From Pseudomonas sp. HMWF032 (lineage in GTDB: Bacteria; Pseudomonadota; Gammaproteobacteria; Pseudomonadales; Pseudomonadaceae), in assembly GCF_003060885.1 (NCBI RefSeq), contig NZ_QAIG01000012.1, forward strand, positions 183,885 through 247,884: a DNA stretch of 64,000 bases. Reading direction: 5' to 3'. Both the position numbers and the translations under genes were made by a program. Shown piece after piece: positions 44,101 through 54,400 of this stretch (its first letter is position 1; each line of letters begins with the position of its first letter). A model generated the notes under the pieces. That model was not told the origin of the DNA. It saw only the letters and a list, made by a program, of their open reading frames with translations, and ran no database searches.

Positions 44101-44792
44101 GGGCCGCACGCGGTTTTACCCTGCTCGAATTGCTGATCGCCATCGCCATCTTTGCGTTGTTGGGGTTGGGCACCTACCGCATGCTCGACAGCGTATTGCA
44201 AACCGACAAGGTCACCCGCGCCCATGAACTGCAATTGCGCGAGCTGGTGCGCGCCATGGCCGCATTCGAGCGTGATGTGCTGCAGGTGCAGGCCAGGCCC
44301 TCGCGTGATCCCTTTGGTGATCCACGCGCCGCCTTGCTCGGTGAAGACCTCGATAACCCAGCCCTGGAGCTGACCCGTAGTGGCTGGCGCAATCCCTTGG
44401 GGCAGTCGCGCTCCGGTCTGCAGCGGGTGCGCTGGCAACTCAGTGGCGAGCAGTGGCAGCGTCAGTACTGGACGGTGCTGGATCAAGCGCAGGACAGCCA
44501 GCCGCAGGTGCAGCAGGCGCTGGATGGGGTGACCCGGGTGCAATTGCGCTATCTGGATCAGGAGGGCACCTGGCAGACCCGTTGGCCGCCGTTGGAAAAG
44601 AACCCCGACGAAGCGCTCAAAGTTCTGCCTCAAGCCATTGAGCTGGTGTTGCAGCATCGCCGTTATGGCGATCTGCGCCGTATGCTGCGCCTGCCTGAAG
44701 GTTTGCCAGAGCGTCTGCAGCAAGCACCCGAGCCGAACCCTGACGAGCCCGCCGAACCCGGTGGCGATATTCCCGAGGAGCCGCGCTCATGA
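44097..44792 (+). CDS. gspJ: minor pseudopilin GspJ/XcpW
   Basis: 231 residues with cleavage motif AARGFTLLELLIAIAIFALL. The ATG overlaps the gspI stop; the frame continues upstream inside gspI without meaning. The tail is acidic and proline-rich (EPNPDEPAEPGG). Tip complex component. Confidence 0.95.
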   Translation: MRAARGFTLLELLIAIAIFALLGLGTYRMLDSVLQTDKVTRAHELQLRELVRAMAAFERDVLQVQARPSRDPFGDPRAALLGEDLDNPALELTRSGWRNPLGQSRSGLQRVRWQLSGEQWQRQYWTVLDQAQDSQPQVQQALDGVTRVQLRYLDQEGTWQTRWPPLEKNPDEALKVLPQAIELVLQHRRYGDLRRMLRLPEGLPERLQQAPEPNPDEPAEPGGDIPEEPRS

Positions 44793-45754
44793 GTCGGCAG
44801 CGCGGCATGGCGCTGATCACCGTCTTGCTGGTGGTGGCGGTGGTCACAGTGGTCAGCGCCGGGATTATCGCCCGCCAGCAATTGTCGATCCGCAGCAGCG
44901 CTAACCAGCTGCACGTCCGCCAGGCCTGGCATTACGCCCTGGGCGGCGAAACCCTGGCCAAAGCTATCCTGCAGCGTGACCTGCGTCAGGGCGATCCACG
45001 TGCCCCGATTGATCATCTTGCCGAGATCTGGGCCAAGCCGCAGGCACCGTTCAGCCTGGATGAGGGGGGCACACTGCAGGTGCAGATCAATGACCCAACG
45101 GGGCGTTTCAACCTCAACAGCCTGCTGCGCCAGGGGCAGCCTAACGAGGCTGCACTCGGGCAACTGCGCCGCCTGCTACTCGGATTGCAGATCGACACGC
45201 CTTACGCCGAACGCCTGCTCGACTGGCTGGATGCCGATGACCAGCCCCGCGGTGGTTACGGTGCCGAAGATAACCAGTATCTGCTGGCGCTGCCGCCTTA
45301 TCGCGCGGCTAACCGCGAGCTGGCCGATGTGTCCGAGCTGCGCCTGCTGCTGGACATGAACGAGGCGGATTACCAACGCCTGTTGCCTTATGTCAGCGCT
45401 TTACCGGCGGATGCCACCCTCAACGTCAACACCGCCAGCGCACGAGTGCTGGCCAGCCTGGCTGAAGGTCTGCCGCTGAGCACGGCGCAAGGGTTGGTCG
45501 CCGCGCGAGGCCGTGAGGGTTATCGTGATGTACCGAGCTTTACCGCTCAGCTCGGCGGCCTGCAGGTGCAAAGCCAGGGTCTGGCAGTGGGTAGTCAATA
45601 TTTTCAGGTGGTGAGTGAGGTCACGGTCGGCGAGCGCCGGCAGACTCTGCGCAGCACCGTGCAGCGCGCCAATGATGGTCGTGTTTATGTTCTAGCCCGT
45701 GATTTGGGGCAGGGTGCAATGGCGCCAGTGCTTGTCGAGGAAGTGCAACCATGA
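44789..45754 (+). CDS. gspK: minor pseudopilin GspK/XcpX
   Basis: 321 residues. The N-terminus, SRQRGMALITVLLVVAVVTV, is the GspK-type signal, where the usual Glu5 after the cut is replaced. The large head domain caps the pseudopilus and is thought to contact substrates; NINTASARVLASLAEGLPL is a typical helix-hairpin phrase. Overlaps gspJ and gspL. Confidence 0.95.
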   Translation: MSRQRGMALITVLLVVAVVTVVSAGIIARQQLSIRSSANQLHVRQAWHYALGGETLAKAILQRDLRQGDPRAPIDHLAEIWAKPQAPFSLDEGGTLQVQINDPTGRFNLNSLLRQGQPNEAALGQLRRLLLGLQIDTPYAERLLDWLDADDQPRGGYGAEDNQYLLALPPYRAANRELADVSELRLLLDMNEADYQRLLPYVSALPADATLNVNTASARVLASLAEGLPLSTAQGLVAARGREGYRDVPSFTAQLGGLQVQSQGLAVGSQYFQVVSEVTVGERRQTLRSTVQRANDGRVYVLARDLGQGAMAPVLVEEVQP

Positions 45755-46887
45755 GTCAGACCTATGTATTTCTGCCGCCCGCCGCCTGTGCTGGCGCGCA
45801 GGCTGATCTACCCGTGCAGTGGGTGGCCGACGGGCTCAGCGAAACCCTGGCGTTTGGTGATGCGCAGACGCAGCTTGGCGCCAGCTGGACCTTGGTGCTG
45901 CCCGTTGAGGCGGTAACGGCCTGCGCAGTCACTCTGCCGACGCGCAAAGCCCGTTGGTTACGCCAGGCGCTGCCGTTTGCGGTGGAGGAGCTGCTCGCCG
46001 AAGAAGTCGAGCTGATGCACCTGGCGTTGGGTGAGCAACTGGCTGATGGTCGCCATCGCGTATTTGCCGTACGCCGCAGCTGGCTGGCCGGTTGGTTGGC
46101 ATTGTGCCCCACAGCGCCGCAGGCGATTGCCGTGGATGCCGATCTGTTGCCAGGGCCGGGTTCTGCGCTCTTGTCGCAGCATGGTCGCTGGTTGCTGGGC
46201 GGTGAGAATGTTACGCGGATGGCGCTGCAGGCGCAGGACTGGCCGCAGCTGAGCCCCCTGTGTGTGCAACCGCAGGTGGCCTGGTGTGATGCGCAGCATT
46301 CGGTGCCGCAGCCGGTGGATGAGCGGATGTCGGTTGCCGATCCCTTTGTCTGGCTGGCTCAGCAGCCGCTGCGCAACAACCTGGCGCAGGGCGAGTTCGC
46401 CGTGCAAAGCAGCAACGGCCAGTGGCAACGCTGGCGGCCACTGTTGGGGTTGGTGGGTATGTGGTTGGTGCTGCAGTGGGGCCTCAATCTGGCGCAGGGC
46501 TGGCACCTGCAGCGGCAGGCCGATGAATACGCCGCCGCCAGCGCCGCGTTGTACAAGGAGCTGTTCCCGCAGGACAGCAAGCTGGTCAATCTGCGTGCGC
46601 AGTTTGATCAGCATCTGCAGGTCGGTGCGGGCAGTGGACAAACCCGCTTGCTCGGCTTGCTGGCTCAGGTCAGCGGCGCGCTGGCTGCCGATGGCGGGCA
46701 GGTGCAGATCAGTCAGGTGGATTTCAGCGAGGTGCGCGGCGATTTGGCCATGCAGGTGCAGGCCGCCGGCTTTGCCGAACTGGAACGTCTGCGTGAACGT
46801 TTGCAGGAAAGTGGTCTGGCGGTGCAACTGGGTTCCGCCAACCGTGAAGGTGCAGGCGTCAGCGCACGCGTGGTGATCGGAGGATGA
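45751..46887 (+). CDS. gspL: type II secretion protein GspL/XcpY
   Basis: 378 residues: an actin-like cytoplasmic domain (about 1-225) that holds GspE to the membrane, with LPTRKARWLRQALPFAVEEL. One membrane helix (about 230-247) and a periplasmic ferredoxin-like domain follow. Overlaps gspK and gspM by four bases each. Confidence 0.94.
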   Translation: MSQTYVFLPPAACAGAQADLPVQWVADGLSETLAFGDAQTQLGASWTLVLPVEAVTACAVTLPTRKARWLRQALPFAVEELLAEEVELMHLALGEQLADGRHRVFAVRRSWLAGWLALCPTAPQAIAVDADLLPGPGSALLSQHGRWLLGGENVTRMALQAQDWPQLSPLCVQPQVAWCDAQHSVPQPVDERMSVADPFVWLAQQPLRNNLAQGEFAVQSSNGQWQRWRPLLGLVGMWLVLQWGLNLAQGWHLQRQADEYAAASAALYKELFPQDSKLVNLRAQFDQHLQVGAGSGQTRLLGLLAQVSGALAADGGQVQISQVDFSEVRGDLAMQVQAAGFAELERLRERLQESGLAVQLGSANREGAGVSARVVIGG

Positions 46888-47405
46888 GTATGGTTTCGCA
46901 AGGTAAAGGCTTTACCGCGCAGCTGGATAATTCGCTGTTGCTGCAACGCTGGCGGGCATTGGCGCCACGTGAGCAGTTCGCGCTTGGCAGCTTGGGCGCG
47001 TTTCTGCTGCTGTTGCTGCTTTATCTAACGCTCTGGCAACCGGCTCAGGAGCGCCTGGTCGCAGCGCGCAGTGCGTTTGAAACACAGCGTGAATTGAATG
47101 CCTACCTGCATAGTCAGGCACCAGCGGCGCGCAATCTGGTCAGCACTCCGCAACAGGCGATTGATCCGGAGCGGCTGCAAGGCTTGGTCACGGCCACGGC
47201 TGCGACCCAGGGTCTGACCATCGAACGCCTGGACAACTCTGGCGACGGCGCCGTGCAGCTCAACCTGCAACCCGCGCCTTTTGCCCAGTTGCTGCGTTGG
47301 TTCACGGTGCTGCAGGAGCAGGGTGTGCAAATCGCCGAAGCCGGGCTGGATCGCGCCGAAGACAATAAGGTGGCTGCTCGGCTCAGTCTGCGGGTGGCGC
47401 AATAA
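46884..47405 (+). CDS. gspM: type II secretion protein GspM/XcpZ
   Basis: 173 residues: a short cytoplasmic start, one membrane helix (about 31-51, FALGSLGAFLLLLLLYLTLW), and a periplasmic domain that pairs with GspL. Last gene of the cluster; gspN and gspO are not here. A possible terminator follows, then tRNA genes. Confidence 0.93.
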   Translation: MSMVSQGKGFTAQLDNSLLLQRWRALAPREQFALGSLGAFLLLLLLYLTLWQPAQERLVAARSAFETQRELNAYLHSQAPAARNLVSTPQQAIDPERLQGLVTATAATQGLTIERLDNSGDGAVQLNLQPAPFAQLLRWFTVLQEQGVQIAEAGLDRAEDNKVAARLSLRVAQ

Positions 47406-47415
47406 GGGTGCGCCG

Positions 47416-47452
47416 TGCCCTGTGATAGCACCTGGCAAGGGCAGCGTTTTTT
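47416..47452 (+). terminator. probable terminator of the gspE-M operon
   Basis: Stem TGCCCT (47416-47421) / AGGGCA (47438-47443) is followed three bases later by TTTTTT. The loop is long (16 bases), so it is moderate in strength. Confidence 0.5.
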
Positions 47453-47483
47453 GTACTTTTTTAGAAAAACTTGAAGCAGGGTG

Positions 47484-47512
47484 TTGACTTAGGTGCGGCC
47501 CTTGCGTAAATT
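47484..47512 (+). promoter_or_regulatory. promoter of the tRNA-Val/Asp array
   Basis: TTGACT (47484-47489), 17-base spacer, TAAATT (47507-47512), then the GC-rich TCGCGCC discriminator. The tRNA-Val gene begins 19 bases after the -10 box. Confidence 0.7.
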
Positions 47513-47530
47513 TCGCGCCTCGCAAGCAGC

Positions 47531-47606
47531 GGGTGATTAGCTCAGCTGGGAGAGCATCTGCCTTACAAGCAGAGGGTCGGCGGTTCGATCCCGTCATCAC
47601 CCACCA
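47531..47606 (+). tRNA. tRNA-Val (anticodon TAC)
   Basis: 76-base cloverleaf with encoded CCA. The acceptor arm is GGGTGAT/ATCACCC, the anticodon arm TCTGC-CTTACAA-GCAGA gives anticodon TAC, and the T-loop is GGTTCGATCCC. Confidence 0.97.
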
Positions 47607-47639
47607 CTCTTGTGAAACCGGACGAAAGTCCACCGACGC

Positions 47640-47716
47640 GCAGCGGTAGTTCAGTCGGTTAGAATACCGGCCTGTCACGCCGGGGGTCGCGGGTTCGAGT
47701 CCCGTCCGCTGCGCCA
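47640..47716 (+). tRNA. tRNA-Asp (anticodon GTC), copy 1
   Basis: 77-base cloverleaf with encoded CCA. The acceptor arm is GCAGCGG/CCGCTGC, the anticodon arm CCGGC-CTGTCAC-GCCGG gives anticodon GTC, and the T-loop is GGTTCGAGTCC. Confidence 0.97.
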
Positions 47717-47815
47717 TATTTTCCAGCCTGTGTTAGCTCAGGTTGAGATGAAGAAGCCGTAATGGCTGATGCATCAGACGAAGCAAGAGTTATACGGACG
47801 AAAGTCCACCGACAT

Positions 47816-47892
47816 GCAGCGGTAGTTCAGTCGGTTAGAATACCGGCCTGTCACGCCGGGGGTCGCGGGTTCGAGTCCCGTCCGCTGCGCCA
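47816..47892 (+). tRNA. tRNA-Asp (anticodon GTC), copy 2
   Basis: Same 77 bases as copy 1. The 15 or so bases before each copy (ACGAAAGTCCACCGAC) are also shared, showing a local duplication. It is the left neighbour of the accessory RHS block. Confidence 0.97.
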
Positions 47893-47901
47893 TATAGAAA
47901 G

Positions 47902-47931
47902 CCCGCTGATAGCGATATCAGCGGGTTTTTT
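47902..47931 (+). terminator. terminator of the tRNA-Val/Asp array
   Basis: Perfect ten-base stem CCCGCTGATA / TATCAGCGGG, loop GCGA, followed by TTTTTT. Confidence 0.94.
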
Positions 47932-48414
47932 ATTGCCTAAAAATATTGTATGTTTTTGAGTTGCTTGGGAGGGCCTGCTTCCAAAATTCCCTTGGTTGTC
48001 TTGTAGGCCAACTTTAGGTTGGTTTTTGGGTGTGTGTGCGCTTATCTCCCTGCAAATGCTGATGGCCTGTTGAAGTGGGGATTTTTGCTCTGCTATACAG
48101 CGCAACTGGTTTGAAACGGAAAATGATTTTCCTTTGACTCAGTCGCCGGTTAGCGAGGGATCGCATGAGGCCTCAGTATTTTTCTTCATGGCTTATCTGT
48201 TCTTGTAACTGCAAATTAATTTTGGTTACGGGCATATCTATCGGTTTATCCACGATATCCCTTCCCTCTCATTTAGTGTGCTGCTGATTGGGCGGCTTGT
48301 CTGTGGGCGGCAAAAAGCATTCTGCATATCTAAAGGTGCGCAAGCCGCGTAACTATAAAATCAATAAATTTTGGATTTTCCTGCCTACGAGGCAGGGCAT
48401 GTTCTGAGGGTGTC
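47932..48414 (+). other. gene-free AT-richer leader region of the RHS gene
   Basis: 483 bases without a credible gene on either strand. It holds a perfect 7-1-7 palindrome at 48118-48132 (separate entry), a TATAAA box at 48354-48359 that could be a -10 element without a good -35, and the RHS ribosome site GAGGGTG just before 48415. No direct repeat of the tRNA-Asp 3' end, integrase or transposase remnant was seen. Confidence 0.6.
48118..48132. promoter_or_regulatory. 7-1-7 palindrome, Fur-box-like
   Basis: GGAAAAT-G-ATTTTCC is a perfect inverted repeat. It agrees with five of seven bases in each arm of the 7-1-7 Fur motif (TGATAAT-N-ATTATCA). It lies 283 bases before the RHS start, far for a promoter site unless the transcript has a long leader. 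Confidence 0.35.
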
Positions 48415-51400
48415 ATGAAGCTAACGAATGGATTCGGTTGTGTTCGCTTTTTCTTGGCCTGTGTATTGAGCTATTTATTGGTCTCTCATGCGTTGGCAGT
48501 TGAGTGGTCCACCGATAGCCATAAGGTACTAAAAGGGGACTATAACGGCGATGGTGTCGGGGACTTTTACCTAGCGGCGCGACCTTTGCCCATAGTGTTG
48601 CCGCTCAACGGTATTACCTCTCTGATTGTTCCACGATCTCATCATGACGTCGTGTTGCTCAGTGGCTCACATGGAAGCTATACGGTTGTGGCCCCGCCGG
48701 ATGCCGCTACCTTGAAGCGTGTAGCCTGGATCGAGGCAGGTTTCTCGATGCTGGCTGGGGACTTCAATGGTGATGGCATTGATGATCTATTGCTGCGCCC
48801 GGACGCACTGGGGCAGGATGGTTTGCTGCTTACTCGCAATAGCACCGGAGTTCCTTCTGTAGCGCAGGTGCTGAATTCGTTGCAGCTCGGCATAGAGCTA
48901 TCTAAGGCCGGTAACCATCAGTTGCGGTGGGTGGATGTAAATGGTGATGGCAAGGCCGACTTGCTGATGACTAAGGCTGGCGTTAGCAATCAGGTGCTGC
49001 TCGCCGGTGTTTCGGGGTTTTCCACCGCTCAAGCGCAGGATTCTGAGGCTGTCGTCTCGGATCAACCGCTTACGGCCAGTGCCGGAGGGCTTGCCGAAGG
49101 TTCTGTCGATGTCTCTCTCGATGGCACTTTGACCTACAGCTACCCGCTCACGCTCCCGGCTGGCGTCAACGGGCTCAAGCCGAACCTTTCGATCCAGTAC
49201 GCGAATAATCAGGCCGACGGCTACCTTGGTACGAGTTGGAGTCTGGCGGGAATCAGTGCTGTTTCCCGTTGTGCCGCCAGCGTCGCGCAAGATGGCTTCA
49301 GCGGCGCTCCGGACGGCAGCAGTGCTGATAAGTTGTGCCTAGACGGACAGCGCCTGCAGTTGGTCAGCGGTACTCAGCTGCAGCCAGGCAGTGTCTATCA
49401 CACCGAGCAGCAGAGCTTTGTCCGTGTCACGGTCAAGGGTAGTGGTAGCGATATTTATTTCGAGGCGCAACTGAAGGACGGCACCACCCAGGTGCTGGGA
49501 GAAACGCTGGCTAGCCGTGTCGTGCCAATTGGTAGCGACAAGGTGCAGGCTTGGCAGTTGAGCAGTATGCGTGATGCCTTTAACAACAAGGTGGAGTTCA
49601 CCTACAAGGGGCAAGCGGGCACCCTACTGCCTGAACGTATCAGCTATGCCGGTGCGCAGATCGACTTCGTTTATCGCGACCGCTCCCAAACCAAGTCTGG
49701 CTATGCCTTTGGTGGTGAGCTGCGGCTGGAGCAGTTGCTACAAAAGATCACCACCAGTGCTCCGGGCGGCGGAGCGCAGCGGGAGTATGTGCTGGGTTAC
49801 GAAATATCCAATACTACTGCGCCGCGTATCAGTTTTTTACAGCATTGTGCAACGGCCACTAGCGGTCAGGCGAAGCAGTGCCTTGAGGCTAATAAATTTA
49901 CGTATGGTGTTGAAAATATTGGGTTGGATGATAAAGGTAAAAACCTAACGGCGATAAAGTCGTTTAATAGTGTTTGGCTTGGTGATGATTTGTTGCTTGA
50001 TTGGAATGGAGATGGCATTAACGATTTGCTCAGTGCTGATTGGGAGGCGTTAAATGTAACCTTTGGTAGTAAGGACGGTTTAGGACAAAGCACTCGAGTG
50101 CTTACTGGTGGGAAAGGTACTGGTGGTAATTGGGCGGGTCGATATTTTCTTTCAGTTAATGTATTGGATTCTAATTCAGACGGAAAGTCTGAGATATTGG
50201 TTTTGCAGGCCGATGGCTTAGCACAAAATCGCATTAAATTCAGTTGGAGGCTTTTGGGCAGCGATGGTGGAAACTCTGAGGTGGTTTCTTGGGAAGGGGC
50301 GGAGCTATTTAGTTTTGATACATCTTTTTCTGGTCTTGTTAATCTTTCTGGATCGCGATTGTCGGTAACAAAACCAGCAGTGTTGGATTTTACCCATGAT
50401 GGTCGTGCGGACTTGCTATTACCTGTTAATGGCCAGTGGCGAATGTTTGCTGGGCGTCCTGATCTGTCAGTGAAATTTCAGGATACATTACGCATGAGCG
50501 GTGTCTCTGTAAGTAATACAGATATTCCGTGGCTTTCTGGATTCAATCTGTTGGCTGATGGTACTTGGCAGTTGCTGACGGCACATGTTAAAAATAATAA
50601 CTCTTATTACTCGATTGTTAATATTCCGCGCACGGGAAATATTAACTCTGCAGTAAAGCAAGACTTGGATGTTCCTGTGTCGCGCTCAGTTGTTCTTGAT
50701 ATGAATGGTGATGGCAATTCTGATTTTGTTGTTCCTGTGGGTGGTGGTGTTTATGCCTACTTGAATAAAGGTGGTTTGGTAAGTAAGGATAACTTTTCTC
50801 GTGTTGCTTTAGACGTTTCGGCTGATGTATTTGCGGATGATGTGTTTCGCACCAGTAATGAAGATCATATCCCGCGCCCCATGGACTACGATGGTGATGG
50901 GTATCAGGATTTATTATTAATAGAAAAGACGACGAATAAATATATAGTCTTGCGTTCTCTTGGGAAGTCATTCGAAAAAATAGATCTGGATTTAGCAGCA
51001 GTCGTTGCGTCGGAGTACTTGGGTGTCTCCGGTGTGTCATCGCAGGCAATTAATTGTACAGATTGGAAGGCGTCGATTAGAGCGGGAACGCTTGCTATGC
51101 TCAATGCGCCTGAGTACGCACAGTATAAAAATAATATTAATGCTATGGTGCGGTTGATTGATGCTGAGTGTCGTTATATCCCTTCTGGTTCTCTAAACCG
51201 CCCAGAGCATAGTTTGATTGGCGATTTTAATGGCGACGGTCAAGATGATCTGTTGCTGGTTGACCAATATAACGGAAACTATGTTTGGCATGCCTATACG
51301 CAGTTGCGTAAACGCCCGGAGTGGTTGAGAAGCATTACAGATAGTTTGGGCAATCAAACGCAAGTAAACTATGGTTCTATCAACGATCCAGTACTGTATC

Positions 51401-54400
51401 AGGTTGGCGCTACTACAGCGTTTCCGGAGATGAACTGGCGCGGCTCGCGCGATATGGTCAGTAGCCTGAAACGCAGTAATGGCTTGGGTGGCTTTACTGA
51501 AACTCTCTATGAGTACCGTGATGCAAAAGTTAACTTGCTCGGGCGTGGTTTCTTAGGCTTTGCCACTCAGATAATAAAAGAGCCTGCGCGGCAACGTGTG
51601 TTGACGCGTACCTTCAAACAACAGTTTCCCCTGATTGGTGCTCTATATGAGGAGCGTCTCGACGTCAAAGGTAAGTTGTTATCGCGGCGAGATTTTGATT
51701 ACCAGAGTGTGGCGCAGAATGATGGCAAGGTGCAGTTTGTAGCGCCCCAGAGCATCATTAGCGAGCAATTTGAACTCGATGGTAGTGCGGTAAAAACAGT
51801 AGTCGAACAATTTAATTACGATGCAACTACCGGTAGTATGCTCTCGCAAACTACCGAAACTCGACCGAGTATTGGCGGCGCTTGGGTTGAACGCAGTCAG
51901 GTGGTGCGCCAGTACCAGCATCAGATGGATAGCTGGCTGCTGGGCTTCATCACCAGCGAGACTCGCACATTGGAGGCTGCTGGGGCGCCGGCGCAAACTG
52001 TAATCACCCAGCGCACGCCGCAGGCCGGTACCTTGGCTGTGGCTAGTGAAGTGCGCTTCGCTGGCAATCCTGGACTGCAGCAGAGCATCAGCTACAGCTA
52101 CGATGCCCAAGGTAACCCTACTAGCGTAACCACCACTACCGGAAATACCGGTAGCCAAACGCAACAACTGTCTAATTATCAGTATCAGCGTTTCCCTGGA
52201 ACGCTGACCAACGCTCTGGGTCATGTCACCCAACGCAGTTATGATGCCGGAAATGGTCAGGTGTTGAGCAGCACTGACCCCAATGGATTGACCACAAGCA
52301 CCAGCTATGACGGTTTTGGCAGGCTACTTACACAGAGCAATCCGGACGGTAGTAAGCAAGTTACCGAGTATCAAAGTTGTAGCGCCATCTGCCTATCCAA
52401 CGAGCGTTTTCGTGTCAGCATCCAAACACAAGGCGCCCCTTGGCAGCGTGTGCACTACGACAGTCTCGGTCGCAAGCTGCGTGAGGCCAAACATGGTTTT
52501 GCGGGTAATGATGTGTATGTTGACCGGCAATATGATGCTTTTGGTCGCCTGACTCGCGAGACTCTGCCCTATGCGGCGGGCTCTGCTCCTTTGGCCAGTC
52601 TATTTAGCTACGACGATCTGGATCGCGTCATTGAGGTGCAAGCACCCAGTGGTGCTGTGGTTACAAATACCTATGTTACCCGCAGTGGTGGCGGTAATCG
52701 GCTGAGTAAAGCGCGTCAGTTCAGCCGTGAAGGGCAGATCGAGAACCAGCTTGAGGTGCGCGACTATGATGCCGCTGGGCGCCTGGTGCTCAGCACTAAT
52801 GCGGCCAATAGTGCGCAGGCGGTCAGTATTGCTTACCAGTACGACGGTGCTGGTAACCTGTTACGCACCCAGATCAACAGCGACCCGCGCACTGCCGTCG
52901 TCATGACCTATGATTTGGCAGGCAACCGTATTACTCAACACGACCCCAACTCGGGGCTGATGAGCTACCGCTACGATGCTCTGGGGCGTGTGCGTGAGGT
53001 GCTGGCACCGGGTGTAGGTACCACACAGAGCTATGATGCCCTGGGGCGTTTGATTGCCCGCCAGGACTATCAGGGTGAGCAGCAGGTCGATGCCTCTACT
53101 TGGGCCTATGACTCTGGGAACAAGGCTATTGGCAAGCTGACAGGGTTGTTCAAAGCCGACGGCAGCTTTGTGCAGGGTTATGTCTATGACAGTCTGGGCC
53201 GCTTGCAAGCGCGTGGCACCGACATCACGGTTGGCGGAGAGAGTAAAAACTACACCACCAGCTATGGCTACGATGCTTTCAGTCGTCCGCTTACCACCAC
53301 CTGGGCGTCCGGTTTCGGCCTGCGACTGCGCTACAACGCTCAAGGTTATTTGGAAGGTGAAAGCAGCCTGGATGGCAGCCAGATTTACCGCAGCATCGAG
53401 GCGCAAAACCCGCGTGGACAGAATACGCGTGTCAGCTACGGCAATGGTGTGGTTAGCGACTACCGCTACGACGATGCTAATGGTGGGCTCAAAGAGCTCG
53501 ACAGCAGTGGCAGTGCAGGCGTGTTGCAGCAACTGCGCTATAGCTACGATCCAATCGGTTTGCTGACCAGTCGTGAAGACCTGCGCGGCGGCTATCGCGA
53601 GCATTTCGACTATGACGCCCTGCAGCGCCTGAGCGCCAGTCAGCGCCAGCTGGGCAGCACCACTCAGGTCGACAGCTATGCGTACGACGTCCTCGGTAAC
53701 CTGCTTAGCACCCCAGATATTGGCGCGGTCAATTACGCCCAGTACGACGCCAGCGCCCAAGCCAGTTGCACCGCACTTGGCGCTGTGGCTCAGCCAGGCC
53801 CGCATGCGGCCTTGCAAAGCAGTCAGGGTGCCTATTGCTACGACGCTCGTGGCAACCAGATCGCCGGGCCAAACCGCAGTATCAGCTACAGCGTCGACAA
53901 CAAACCGCTGGTGATCACGCACAACGGCCAGACCAGTGAGTTCCGCTACGACCCCGACCGCAAGCGCTTCTACCAGAGCACTTCGGCGCGCACTACCTAC
54001 TACCTCGATGAAGGGCAGTTTGAGGAGGTACATGCCAACGGCCAGGTGCTGCAGAACACCTACGCCAGCGGCTACCTGCAACACCAGAAGACCCTGAGCA
54101 ACGACACCAGCAGCCTCAAGTACAAGCTCAATGACCAGCTGGGTTCGGTAGACGTTGTGCTCGACGCACAGGGGCAGGTGCTGGAGCGTCTGGCCTATGC
54201 GCCCTTCGGTGGTCGCCGTGGCGCCGACTGGTCGAATAACGCCGCCCCCATGCAGGAAAGCCGCCGCGGCTTTACTGGTCATGAGCACCTGGAAGAAAGC
54301 AGCCTGATCCATATGAACGGCCGGATCTATGACCCCGCGCTGGGACGCTTCCTTAGCGCCGATATCGTCTATCAGGACGCTACGAATGCGCAGATGTTCA

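Noticed and set aside
52861..54312. 483-codon minus-strand frame opposite the RHS repeats
   Set aside because: Open only because of the repetitive YD coding sequence on the other strand.
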